Shown here: one piece after another, positions 9,417-17,174 of the stretch
Position numbering within the stretch: the first letter of the stretch is position 1
Layout: each line of letters opens with the position of its first letter
DNA from: Planctomycetota bacterium
Lineage (GTDB): Bacteria; Planctomycetota; PUPC01; JACPCR01
DNA: 64,000 bases
NCBI GenBank assembly: GCA_016179685.1
Contig: JACPCR010000062.1
Coordinates: 159,719 to 223,718 of the forward strand
Reading direction: 5' to 3'
The notes under the pieces: model-generated
Databases searched by the model: none
Seen by the model: only the letters and a program-made list of their open reading frames with translations
Told to the model about the DNA's origin: nothing
Translations under genes and position numbers: made by a program

Positions 9417-9445
9417 TTGCGTGGTCGGAAGCGCGGTGCTATACT
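9417..9445 (+). promoter_or_regulatory. Promoter for the dxr-rseP unit
   Basis: TTGCGT (9417-9422) and TATACT (9440-9445) are spaced by 17 bp, about 75 bp upstream of the dxr start. The -35 type resembles the kinase and porin promoters. Confidence 0.55.
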
Positions 9446-9517
9446 CCGTCTGCCCTGATGCCCTTGAAGCCGAGCCTCGCCCCTGCTCGTTCCGGATGAA
9501 CACTTTCTGACCGGCGC

Positions 9518-10666
9518 ATGCCACGTATTGCACTTCTCGGTTCGACGGGTTCCATTGGCCGCAACACCCTGGACGTGGTTCGCGGCCTGGGCGGGGACTA
9601 TGCCGTCACGGCCCTCGCCGCCGGCCGGCAGTGGAGGGAACTCGCCCGGCAGGCTCTGGAGTTCCGGCCGCGCCGCGTGGCCATCCAAGACGAAGCCGCC
9701 GCGAGCCAGCTCGCCCGGGAACTCAACGGCCGGGACATCGAAGTCCTTTGCGGCGCTTCTGGCGTCACCTCGCTCGCCAGCGACGGCGACGCCGACGTCG
9801 TCATCGTTGGGATTTCCGGCGCCGCCGCTCTGCCCGCCTCACTCGCCGCCGTCCGCTCCGGGAAACGGGTCGGCCTCGCCAACAAGGAAGCCCTGGTCAT
9901 GGCCGGCCAGATTCTCACCTCGCTCGCCCGCGAGACCGGGGCCCAGGTCATCCCGGTGGATAGCGAGCACAGCGCGCTCTTCCAGGCGCTCCATTCCGGC
10001 AAGCCGGCCGAGGTGCAGAAGCTCTTCCTCACCGCTTCCGGGGGCCCTTTCCTCCATACACCCCGGGAATCGCTGGGCCACGTTACGCCGGACCAGGCCC
10101 TCAAGCACCCCACCTGGAACATGGGCCGAAAGATCACGGTCGATTCCGCCACCCTCATGAACAAGTCGCTCGAAATCATTGAAGCCCGGTGGCTCTTCGA
10201 CGTCCGCCCGTCCCAGATAGAAGTCCTGATCCATCCCCAGTCCATCGTCCATTCCATGGTGGAGTTTTGTGATGGGGCCGTCATCGCCCAGATGGGCCTT
10301 CCGGATATGCGAGTCCCCATCCAACTCGCCCTCACTTACCCCCGTCGGCTCAAGAGCCCTGTCCAAGGGCCCGACTGGTCCCAGGTCGGCACGCTGACCT
10401 TCGCCCGGCCGGATGCCGCCAAGTTTCCCTCCCTCCAGATGGGTTACCGCGCTGCGGAGGAGGGGGGGACTCTGGGCTGCATCCTCAACGCGGCCAATGA
10501 GGTCGCCGTCGAAAAATTCTTTCGCCGGGAAATCTCCTTCCCACAGATCTTCCGGCTCGTCGATGACGTCATGCGGGCTCATGACGTCATGCCCCGGCCG
10601 AGCCTCGAGGAAGTTTTCCAGGCGGACCGCTGGGCCCGCGAAAAGGCATGGGCATGGACCACCTAG
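9518..10666 (+). CDS. dxr: 1-deoxy-D-xylulose 5-phosphate reductoisomerase
   Basis: A 382-aa enzyme of normal family length that converts DXP to MEP with NADPH, the committed step of non-mevalonate isoprenoid synthesis. The NADPH-binding GSTGSIG is at residues 8-14. LANKEALVMAG, the metal-binding PVDSEHSALFQ, TASGGPF, HPTWNMGRKITVDSATLMNK and the C-terminal LNAANEVAVEKF are all present. The 3' end overlaps rseP by 19 bp, a widespread dxr-rseP arrangement. The isoprenoid link also fits the UbiA gene at the window start. Confidence 0.97.
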   Translation: MPRIALLGSTGSIGRNTLDVVRGLGGDYAVTALAAGRQWRELARQALEFRPRRVAIQDEAAASQLARELNGRDIEVLCGASGVTSLASDGDADVVIVGISGAAALPASLAAVRSGKRVGLANKEALVMAGQILTSLARETGAQVIPVDSEHSALFQALHSGKPAEVQKLFLTASGGPFLHTPRESLGHVTPDQALKHPTWNMGRKITVDSATLMNKSLEIIEARWLFDVRPSQIEVLIHPQSIVHSMVEFCDGAVIAQMGLPDMRVPIQLALTYPRRLKSPVQGPDWSQVGTLTFARPDAAKFPSLQMGYRAAEEGGTLGCILNAANEVAVEKFFRREISFPQIFRLVDDVMRAHDVMPRPSLEEVFQADRWAREKAWAWTT

Positions 10667-12567
10667 CACGCATCGGTTACATCGGCGAGGTCATCCTCGG
10701 CTTCGGACTCCTCATCTTCGTCCATGAGCTGGGTCATTTCCTCATGGCCAAGTGGATGGGCGTCCGCGTCCTCAAGTTCTCCCTCGGATTCGGACCGCGG
10801 ATTGCTGGATTCCAGCGCGGGGACACCGAATACCTCCTCTCGGCCATCCCCCTCGGCGGCTACGTCAAGATGGCCGGAGAGAATCTCCACGACCCCACCG
10901 AGGGCCGCCCGGATGAATTCTTCAGGAAATCGCCCGGGCAGCGGGCCTGCATCATTCTCGCCGGGCCCGCCATGAACCTGCTTTTCGCCGTACCCGCCGC
11001 CATGCTCATGTACGTTCTCGGCACGAATCAGCCCTCCACGCTCTGCGACGTCATCCAGAATTCGGCCGCGGCCAAGGCCGGACTCCAGGACGGCGACCGA
11101 ATCCTGGCGGTCAATGGCCAGACCGTGCTCTCCTTCCCCGAGCTCAAGATCCAAATCCTCCTGGCGCCGCGGGGCGAGCCCCTCCGTCTCACTTATCGCC
11201 GGGACGGGGCCCCGCCCCAGAAAGCCACCGTCACCGTCGTCCCCGACCCCAACAGCATCGAGGTCGGCCTCCTGCCCCACCCGGGAACGACCATCTACCA
11301 GACGGACCCGGGCTCGCCCGCCGAGAAGGCGGGAATCCAGCGCGGCGACCGCCTGGTCTCCATCAATGAAACACGCATCCGAAACTGGGAGGACTGGGTG
11401 GCGTTCGAGCGGGCGAACCCGAACCTGAAGGCGAAGCTCTCCTTGGAACGGCCCCGGCCATCGCCGGACGGCCGGCCAGCCTATGTTTCCTATCAGACCG
11501 AGGCCACATTCGGCTCCCAGTCCGTCCCGGAATTGGGCATGGAAGGCCGTCTCGTCCTGCTTCCACGCGTCGAAAAAGTCAGGCCCGACGGCCCCGCGGA
11601 GCGGGCCGGCCTCCAGGCCGGGGACTTCATCGTGCGCATCGGGGACAAGAGCATGGGGACCTGGCAGGACCTCGTGGGGGCCATTTCGCCCTCGGGCGGC
11701 CAGGAGCTGCAGTTCAAAATCTGGCGGCAGGGCAGCCTCCTCGACGTCTCCATCGTGCCGCGCCAACAGGAGGCCGGCAGCGGCAGCTTCTTCCGACACC
11801 TGTTCTTCTGGCGCTCCAGCGCCTCCGACTCCGGCCCACCGGATACCGGCCACGCCGTCATCGGAATCGAGGCCGGGCAGAACCTCGCCTTCTCCATCGA
11901 TTCCTTCTGGCTTGAAGACGCGCCCGCGCGCCAGGCCGGGCTCGCCCGCGGCGACCTCCTCTTCGCCCTCAATGGAAAGCGAGTGGGCGATCTGCCCGAT
12001 TCGGACCTCCTCGGCGCGATCCGGAAGGGGGACGGGACGCCCGTGCAGCTCCAGGTCTTCCGGCCCGTGCCCGACCTGTTCCTCGAGGAAAAAACCGTGC
12101 AGGCGGCCCCCCGGACGGTTGCGGCGGGTTACTTCGGCGTCCAGCCCGGCGCCGAGACCGTGCTCATCCGCCATTCGATCGGCCGGGCCTTCGCGGAATC
12201 CTTCGTCGCCACCGGACAGGGCATCGAAGACACCGCGCGGAGTCTCGTCCGACTCGTCACGGGAAACATCCCGCTGAAACTGATCGGCGGCCCCGTCGGC
12301 ATCTCCACGGCTCTCTTCTATAAGGCCCGCGAGGGCTTCGCTGAGTTCGTTCACCTCCTGTTCATCATCAGCCTCAACCTCGGCCTCATCAACCTCCTGC
12401 CCATCCCCATCCTCGACGGCGGTCACCTCGTCCTGATCTCCGCCGAAAAGCTCAAGGGCAAGCCCATCCGGGAAAGAACCGTCGAAGCCCTGCAGTACGT
12501 CGGACTCGCCGTGCTGCTGGCGCTGGTGATCTTTGCCACCCGGAACGATATCGTGAACTTCTTTTGA
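10648..12567 (+). CDS. rseP: RseP-type site-2 intramembrane zinc protease with extra PDZ domains
   Basis: A 639-aa membrane protease with the zinc motif HELGH at residues 26-30 in the first span and the third ligand in PIPILDGGH near residue 585. S2P enzymes cut membrane-anchored anti-sigma factors and leftover signal peptides. Family members usually have about 420-460 residues and two PDZ domains. Here the middle holds four PDZ-like segments: AAKAGLQDGDRIL, AEKAGIQRGDRLV, AERAGLQAGDFIV and ARQAGLARGDLLF. Four PDZ units suggest a stricter size filter or more partners. The stop codon lies at the edge of a 17-bp hairpin. Confidence 0.93.
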   Translation: MGMDHLARIGYIGEVILGFGLLIFVHELGHFLMAKWMGVRVLKFSLGFGPRIAGFQRGDTEYLLSAIPLGGYVKMAGENLHDPTEGRPDEFFRKSPGQRACIILAGPAMNLLFAVPAAMLMYVLGTNQPSTLCDVIQNSAAAKAGLQDGDRILAVNGQTVLSFPELKIQILLAPRGEPLRLTYRRDGAPPQKATVTVVPDPNSIEVGLLPHPGTTIYQTDPGSPAEKAGIQRGDRLVSINETRIRNWEDWVAFERANPNLKAKLSLERPRPSPDGRPAYVSYQTEATFGSQSVPELGMEGRLVLLPRVEKVRPDGPAERAGLQAGDFIVRIGDKSMGTWQDLVGAISPSGGQELQFKIWRQGSLLDVSIVPRQQEAGSGSFFRHLFFWRSSASDSGPPDTGHAVIGIEAGQNLAFSIDSFWLEDAPARQAGLARGDLLFALNGKRVGDLPDSDLLGAIRKGDGTPVQLQVFRPVPDLFLEEKTVQAAPRTVAAGYFGVQPGAETVLIRHSIGRAFAESFVATGQGIEDTARSLVRLVTGNIPLKLIGGPVGISTALFYKAREGFAEFVHLLFIISLNLGLINLLPIPILDGGHLVLISAEKLKGKPIRERTVEALQYVGLAVLLALVIFATRNDIVNFF

Positions 12568-12610
12568 TAGACGGTCTCGCCAGCGCGAATGCACTGGCGA
12601 GACCGTCTAT
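12567..12610 (+). terminator. Perfect 17-bp hairpin at the rseP stop codon
   Basis: ATAGACGGTCTCGCCAG (12567-12583) pairs without mismatch with 12594-12610 around a 10-nt loop. The first base is the last base of the rseP stop codon (12565-12567). No U-tract follows. It separates rseP from pdhA and rules out the earliest ATG of pdhA (12589), which would sit in the loop and 3' arm. Confidence 0.75.
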
Positions 12611-12630
12611 TCAGGCCATCCGTCCAAGCC

Positions 12631-13608
12631 ATGATGCCCACGACGCCGACGATACGGGACCCGGCCCTGGCCGCCAAGCTTTACCGCTCGATGGTCCTCA
12701 TCCGCGAGTTCGAGCAGGCGCTGGACCAGCTTTTCGCTTCCGGGGCCATTCGCGGCACCGCCCATTTCTGCGTCGGCCAGGAAGCTACCGCCGTCGGCGT
12801 CAGCGCCGCCCTCCAGGCCGGCGACTACGTCATCAGCTATCACCGTGGGCACGGGCACTTCATCGCCCAGGGCGGCGATCCCGCCCGTATCATGGCGGAG
12901 CTCTTCGGCAAGGCCACCGGCTACAGCGGCGGCCGAGGCGGCAGCCAGCATGTCTCCAGCTTCGAGCATGGCTTCCTCGGTTCCAATGGCATCACGGGAG
13001 GCGGAATACCCGTGGGTACCGGGGCCGCCCTCGCCCTCAAGCTCCAGCGCCGCAACGGCGTCGTCGCCGTCTTCTTCGGAGACGGCGCAGCCAACCAGGG
13101 CGCCTTCCACGAGTCCCTCAACCTCGGCTCGCTCTGGAAACTCCCCGTGGTCTACCTCTGCGAGAACAATCTCTATTCCATGTTCACCCACCTCCGGGAA
13201 TCCACTTCCGTCGGTCACATCGCCGACCGAGCCGCGGCCTATGGCATGCCCGGCCAGATCGTCGACGGCAATGACCTGGTCGAAGTCTTCAACGCCGCCC
13301 GCCAGGCCGTCCAGCGAGCCCGCGACGGACAAGGCCCCAGCCTCATCGAGTGCAAGACCTACCGCATGCTCGGGCACTCCAAGAGCGATAAACGGGCCTA
13401 CCGCACCCGCGAGGAAGAAGCCTCCTGGCAGGCGCATGACCCCATCACCCTCTTCCGCAAGCGCATGCTCGATGAACGGATCCTCACCCCCGAATCCCTC
13501 ACTGCCATCGAGGGCGAGGTGGACCGGCAGGTCGAGCAGGCCGTCCGGTTCGCCCGCGAGAGCCCCTTTCCCCCTGCGAGAGGCCTTGAAGAAAGCGTGT
13601 ATGCCTGA
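12631..13608 (+). CDS. pdhA: Pyruvate dehydrogenase E1 component, alpha subunit
   Basis: A 325-aa thiamine-diphosphate enzyme subunit. With the beta subunit it decarboxylates a 2-oxo acid and passes the acyl group to lipoyl-E2. The ThDP motif runs from GDGAANQGAFHES to CENN, and HGFLGSNGITGGGIPVGTG and GHSKSDKRAYR are typical of E1 alpha. I start at ATG 12631 because the upstream in-frame ATG (12589) falls inside the rseP hairpin; 12634 is also possible. It overlaps pdhB by 8 bp. No E2 or E3 gene is in the window, so a branched-chain 2-oxoacid or acetoin substrate is not excluded. Confidence 0.93.
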   Translation: MMPTTPTIRDPALAAKLYRSMVLIREFEQALDQLFASGAIRGTAHFCVGQEATAVGVSAALQAGDYVISYHRGHGHFIAQGGDPARIMAELFGKATGYSGGRGGSQHVSSFEHGFLGSNGITGGGIPVGTGAALALKLQRRNGVVAVFFGDGAANQGAFHESLNLGSLWKLPVVYLCENNLYSMFTHLRESTSVGHIADRAAAYGMPGQIVDGNDLVEVFNAARQAVQRARDGQGPSLIECKTYRMLGHSKSDKRAYRTREEEASWQAHDPITLFRKRMLDERILTPESLTAIEGEVDRQVEQAVRFARESPFPPARGLEESVYA

Positions 13609-14581
13609 GCTTTTCTATTCGCACGCCGTCCGCGACGCGCTCCGTGAGGAAATGGCGCGGGACCCGAGAGTTTTCCTGATGGGCGAGGACATCAGCTACG
13701 GCAGCGCCTTCGGCGTCACGAAGGGCCTCGTCGAGGAATTTGGGACCGAACGCGTCCGCAACACGCCCGTCTCCGAGGAAGTCATCGTCGGGGCCGGCAT
13801 CGGGGCCGCTTTGCTCGGCTGCCGGCCCGTCGTCGAGATCATGTTCATGGATTTCATCCTGCTCGCCCTCGATCAGCTTCTCAACCACGGAGCGAAATAC
13901 CACTTCATGTACGGCGACCAGGCCCGGGTCCCTCTCGTCGTCCGCACCCCCGCGGGCGCCCGCCGCGGTTACGGCCCCACGCACTCCCAGTCCCTCGATT
14001 CCATCCTCCTCACCCTGCCGGGCGTCAAGGTCGCCGTTCCGGCCACGCCCGCCGATGCCAAAGGCCTCCTCAAGACCGCCATCCGCGACGACAACCCCGT
14101 GGTTTTCATCGAGAACAAGACCCTCTACGGGCGGCGGGGCGACGTGCCGGAGGGTGAACACCTCGTTCCCTTTGGCCGGGCCCGAATCGCGCGCGAGGGC
14201 TCGAACGCCACCGTCGTCGCCACGGGCCAGATGGTCGAAGACGCACTCGCCGCCGCTCAGGCCCTCGCCGGCGACGGCATCGAGATCGAGGTGGTCGATC
14301 CGCGCACCCTCCGGCCGCTCGACATGCCCGCCATTCTCGAATCCGTCCAGAAAACCGCCCACCTCGTCATCGCGGAAGAGGGCCACCGCACCGGCGGCGT
14401 GGGGGCCGAAATTGCCGCCCGGGTGTCCGAGGAGGCCTTTTACTACCTCGACGGGCCTATCCGCCGAGTCGCTGCCCGCGATATCCCTATCCCCTGCAGC
14501 GAGCCCCTGGAACGATACGTCATTCCGGGAGCCGCCGATATCATCAAGGCCGTCAAGGAAACCCTCAATGCGTCAACCTGA
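13601..14581 (+). CDS. pdhB: Pyruvate dehydrogenase E1 component, beta subunit
   Basis: A 326-aa partner of the alpha subunit. MGEDISYGSAFGVTKGL, NTPVSEEVIVGAGIGAAL, YGPTHSQSLDSILLTLPGVKV and EVVDPRTLRPLD are hallmark E1 beta segments. The transketolase pyrimidine-binding and C-terminal domains are both complete. The ATG at 13601 overlaps the end of pdhA, so translation is probably coupled. The stop codon (14579-14581) lies within the outer arm of a long imperfect hairpin. Confidence 0.95.
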   Translation: MPELFYSHAVRDALREEMARDPRVFLMGEDISYGSAFGVTKGLVEEFGTERVRNTPVSEEVIVGAGIGAALLGCRPVVEIMFMDFILLALDQLLNHGAKYHFMYGDQARVPLVVRTPAGARRGYGPTHSQSLDSILLTLPGVKVAVPATPADAKGLLKTAIRDDNPVVFIENKTLYGRRGDVPEGEHLVPFGRARIAREGSNATVVATGQMVEDALAAAQALAGDGIEIEVVDPRTLRPLDMPAILESVQKTAHLVIAEEGHRTGGVGAEIAARVSEEAFYYLDGPIRRVAARDIPIPCSEPLERYVIPGAADIIKAVKETLNAST

Positions 14582-14657
14582 GTGTGGAAACGAGCCGCTT
14601 CCGCACGTTGTACCTCGGCACGGAAGTGCGGGTGCACCTCCTTGCTCGTCTACTCAG
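14578..14657 (+). terminator. Imperfect hairpin containing the pdhB stop codon
   Basis: CTGAGT (14578-14583, containing the TGA) pairs with ACTCAG (14652-14657), and ACGAGC (14590-14595) pairs with GCTCGT (14644-14649). An inner CCGCAC/GTGCGG stem can also form. The inner part holds AAGTGCGGGTGCA, a core also found at 19218-19238 and 54321-54341. It probably ends the pdhAB message. Confidence 0.5.
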
Positions 14658-14740
14658 CCATGACACGCGCCAGCAGCCCGGCCGGTGGGATACGTGATTC
14701 ATCCACTGAGATTTGACGCCTGAAAAGGACCTCACCATCC

Positions 14741-15001
14741 ATGAGCGACACGCCATCCCTCGAAGACCGTTTGAAGGCCATGATCGTCGAGCGCCTGTTC
14801 CTGAAGATCGAGCCCTCCGAGATCGGGGTTGATGACGTCCTCATGGATACGCTCGGCGTCGATTCGGTGCAAATTTTTGAAATCGTGGTCGGACTCGAAG
14901 AAGAGTTCGGCGTGGTCTTCAGCGAGGAAGAATTCGACATCGAGCTCTTCAAAAGCGTCCACTCCATCGCCGACGCCGTCCGAAAGAAGCAGGCCCAGTG
15001 A
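14741..15001 (+). CDS. acpP: Acyl carrier protein
   Basis: An 86-aa acidic helical protein with the 4'-phosphopantetheine attachment serine at position 42 in GVDSVQIFEIVVGLEEEFGV. It carries acyl chains for fatty-acid or related synthesis. It is not beside fab genes, and the attachment motif is DSV instead of the DSL usual in housekeeping ACP, so it may serve a dedicated pathway. The stop codon is inside the hairpin shared with dprA. Confidence 0.9.
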   Translation: MSDTPSLEDRLKAMIVERLFLKIEPSEIGVDDVLMDTLGVDSVQIFEIVVGLEEEFGVVFSEEEFDIELFKSVHSIADAVRKKQAQ

Positions 15002-15037
15002 ACGGCGGTGTCCCTTCGGGTCCCCGCCGTTTACTCA
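14997..15037. terminator. Bidirectional hairpin holding the acp stop and touching the dprA stop
   Basis: AGTGAACGGCGG (14997-15008) pairs with CCGCCGTTTACT (15024-15035), 12 bp with one G-T wobble, around a loop with CTTCGG. The acp stop TGA (14999-15001) is within the left arm. The convergent dprA stop occupies 15035-15037, starting at the last base of the right arm. It should serve both converging genes. Confidence 0.7.
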
Positions 15038-15961
15038 CGGGGGAAACTCCAGATCGAGCTGCCTGAGTCCGCCGGGCCGTTCGAGCAGCGTGAAGATTCG
15101 CACACGCTCCGCCACTTCGTCCGCATCCGTGCTCGGATTCGCGCCAAGAGGAATCGCTCCCTGAGCCAGCACGGCTCGATTGCCCGCCGGACCGCTCTCC
15201 ACGGCAAAGACCCATCGGCCCTGCCGGCGCGCAAACGCCGCCGTCTGCACGCTCCCGCTGTCCTCCTCGGATTCCACCACGACCGTGGCCCGGGCCAGCC
15301 CGCTCGTGATGCGGTTACGCGCCATGAGATGCTGGCTCGTCACACGAGCCCGAGCCTCCAGTTCCGAGATAACCGCTCCATGCTCGGCCACCTGGCGGGC
15401 AAGCCCGCGGTGCGCCGAGGGATACACCCGCATCAGACCGCATCCCAGCACGGCCAGCGTGCGGCCGCCGGCTTCGAGCGCCCCCTGGTGTGCGGCCGCG
15501 TCGATGCCCCGGGCCAGGCCGCTGACCACCGTCAGACCCCGGTCCGCCAGTTCCCGCGCCAGACGGCGCGCCGCTCGCTGGCCGGACGCGGACGGGCGGG
15601 TCGATCCCACCACCGCCACGGACAGCACGTCGGAATCCGCCAGGCCTCCCCGTACCTGCAGCAGGGCGGGCCGGTCCGCCGCCAGCGATAGATTTCCCGG
15701 GTAACCCGGCCCGCGCCAGTGCCTGATCTCGATGCCCGACCCCGCCAGTTCCTCCAGCTCGCGCCCGGCCGCACCCACGTCCGCTCCCCGGATGGCACGA
15801 GCCATGTCGCGCGTGACTCGCTCCGTAGAAACCAGGTCCGTTTCCGAAGCCTGCAGGATGGCCTCCGGCCCGCCGAAACGGGCCAGAAGCGACTCCAGCG
15901 TCCTTCGACCCAGTCCCGAAACGTGGCTCAGCGCAAGCCAGATGACGGTCTCATCACGCAT
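15035..15961 (-). CDS. dprA: DNA-processing protein DprA
   Basis: A 308-aa Rossmann-like protein that loads RecA on incoming single-stranded DNA during natural transformation. Family motifs are VAVVGSTRPSASG, VSGLARGIDAAAHQGAL, GRTLAVLGCGL, the RNRITSGL segment and EDSGSVQTAAFARRQGR. It ends about 60 residues earlier than E. coli DprA and lacks a C-terminal winged helix, which is common. I start at ATG 15961 (MRDETVIWLALS); the in-frame start at 16009 adds 16 unconserved residues. A plus-strand promoter for the next gene begins 2 bp from this start. Confidence 0.92.
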   Translation of the reverse strand: MRDETVIWLALSHVSGLGRRTLESLLARFGGPEAILQASETDLVSTERVTRDMARAIRGADVGAAGRELEELAGSGIEIRHWRGPGYPGNLSLAADRPALLQVRGGLADSDVLSVAVVGSTRPSASGQRAARRLARELADRGLTVVSGLARGIDAAAHQGALEAGGRTLAVLGCGLMRVYPSAHRGLARQVAEHGAVISELEARARVTSQHLMARNRITSGLARATVVVESEEDSGSVQTAAFARRQGRWVFAVESGPAGNRAVLAQGAIPLGANPSTDADEVAERVRIFTLLERPGGLRQLDLEFPP

Positions 15962-15962
15962 A

Positions 15963-15991
15963 TTGACATATTTTCGTTCGTTTTTTATCTT
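15963..15991 (+). promoter_or_regulatory. Sigma-70-like promoter for the TIM-barrel isomerase gene
   Basis: TTGACA (15963-15968) and TATCTT (15986-15991) are separated by 17 bp in an AT-rich gap between the diverging dprA and isomerase genes. The expected start is near 15998, 75 bp before the ATG. Confidence 0.6.
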
Positions 15992-16072
15992 ATTCCATGA
16001 ACCCTCCACGGGTTCTCGGCTCTGCCGGCAAGCCGGCGGGGAAACGCGGGAAAACGCAGCAGGACTTTGCTC

Positions 16073-16933
16073 ATGACCATCGGCTGTTTCGCCATCTTTG
16101 AACCCTTCAGTTCCCTCTCACACCAACTCCGGCGCATCGCCGAGCTGGGCTTCAAACATGCCGACGTGACGGACAACCAGGACGGATCGTCCCTCGGGCT
16201 CGAATACGGCTTCGTCGCTTCGGCCAGCCTCGATGCCAACCCGATGGATGTCCGGCGGTTGTTCCGAGACGCCGGCCTCACGCCCACGTCCTATTGCGCG
16301 CATGCGAACCTGCTCGACCCGCCGGCCCCATGGCATTACAGCACGCCACAGATTCTCAAGGCCATTCTCCAGGCCCACGTCATGGGTATCCGACACGTCA
16401 TTACGACGGAGGGCGATCCGAAGACGGACTTCGGCCGCAGTCTTTCCCGAGCGGAAAAGCTTTTTGCCATCCGCGAGCGGCTGCACGAGCCTCTTCGTCT
16501 CGCCGCGGACCTCGGCATCACGCTCCTGCTCGAGCCCCACGGGGAGTTGACGGACAGCATCGACGGACTCGAAGCCATCCTCGAGGCCTGCGGAAGCCCC
16601 GAACACCTTGCCATCAACCTCGATACGGGCAACTCCTGGCTCGGCGGGGCCGATCCGGTGGCCATGACCCGCCATTTCGGCAGCCGGATCGAACATGTTC
16701 ACTGGAAGGACCTTCCGAGGGAGATGGAGGCCCAGCGCGGCAAGCTCCACGGCTGCGGCTTCGCCACGATCCCCCTCGGCTGTGGAGTCATCGACATCCC
16801 CGGCGTTTACCGCGAGCTGCGGAGGGCCGGTTTCAAGGGACACACCACCCTCGAGGTCGCCGGCCAGGACAATGTGCTCGCCTCGGCTCGTTACCTCCGC
16901 CGCCTGAACAGTCGCGGAATTTCTATCGCGTAG
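16073..16933 (+). CDS. Sugar phosphate isomerase/epimerase (xylose-isomerase-like TIM barrel)
   Basis: A 286-aa AP-endonuclease-2 fold protein. Metal-ligand segments are visible: LLEPHGE, INLDTGNSWLGG, IEHVHWKD and a late TTLEVAG. Such proteins isomerise or epimerise sugars, inositols or related polyols in the cytoplasm using a divalent metal. The start is ATG 16073; an in-frame TTG at 16067 is weaker. Substrate is not predictable. A DSD1-type PLP enzyme follows about 240 bp downstream, but the two are not clearly one operon. Confidence 0.82.
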   Translation: MTIGCFAIFEPFSSLSHQLRRIAELGFKHADVTDNQDGSSLGLEYGFVASASLDANPMDVRRLFRDAGLTPTSYCAHANLLDPPAPWHYSTPQILKAILQAHVMGIRHVITTEGDPKTDFGRSLSRAEKLFAIRERLHEPLRLAADLGITLLLEPHGELTDSIDGLEAILEACGSPEHLAINLDTGNSWLGGADPVAMTRHFGSRIEHVHWKDLPREMEAQRGKLHGCGFATIPLGCGVIDIPGVYRELRRAGFKGHTTLEVAGQDNVLASARYLRRLNSRGISIA

Positions 16934-17049
16934 ACAGGAAAGCTGAAGCTCCACACTGTTGACCGTTCCAGCCCCCGAGGACTTCTGAAAGCCACTGAGA
17001 ATGTTATCGTACTCTGTGATCCGCGGCTTTCCCGCCCTCCACAGAATCC

Positions 17050-17135
17050 CTGTGGGAAATGGAATCCCTCCCATAGTCCCAACGTCCCAACGGAATCCCT
17101 TTGGGAGGGTCCCTACGGGGGGCAGGTCCGGGAGA
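17050..17135 (+). repeat. Dispersed intergenic repeat, copy 2 (TCCCAACG family)
   Basis: Repeats the blocks seen at 4599-4693: AATCCCTCCC, TCCCAACGTCCCAACGG, AATCCCT and CAGGTCCGGGAG. It fills most of the gap between the isomerase and the PLP-enzyme gene, about 40 bp before the latter start. Confidence 0.6.
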
Positions 17136-17174
17136 ATCCGCGGGGTAGGTCTTCCTCCTCTTCCCCTTTGACCC

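Noticed and set aside
10663..12594. 643-codon minus-strand frame opposite rseP
   Set aside because: Mirror frame of a GC-rich gene; rseP has HELGH and LDG motifs in the other strand.
12845..13600. Ser/Pro/Arg-rich reading in front of pdhB in the same frame
   Set aside because: It is the +2 shadow of pdhA; real pdhB homology begins exactly at ATG 13601.
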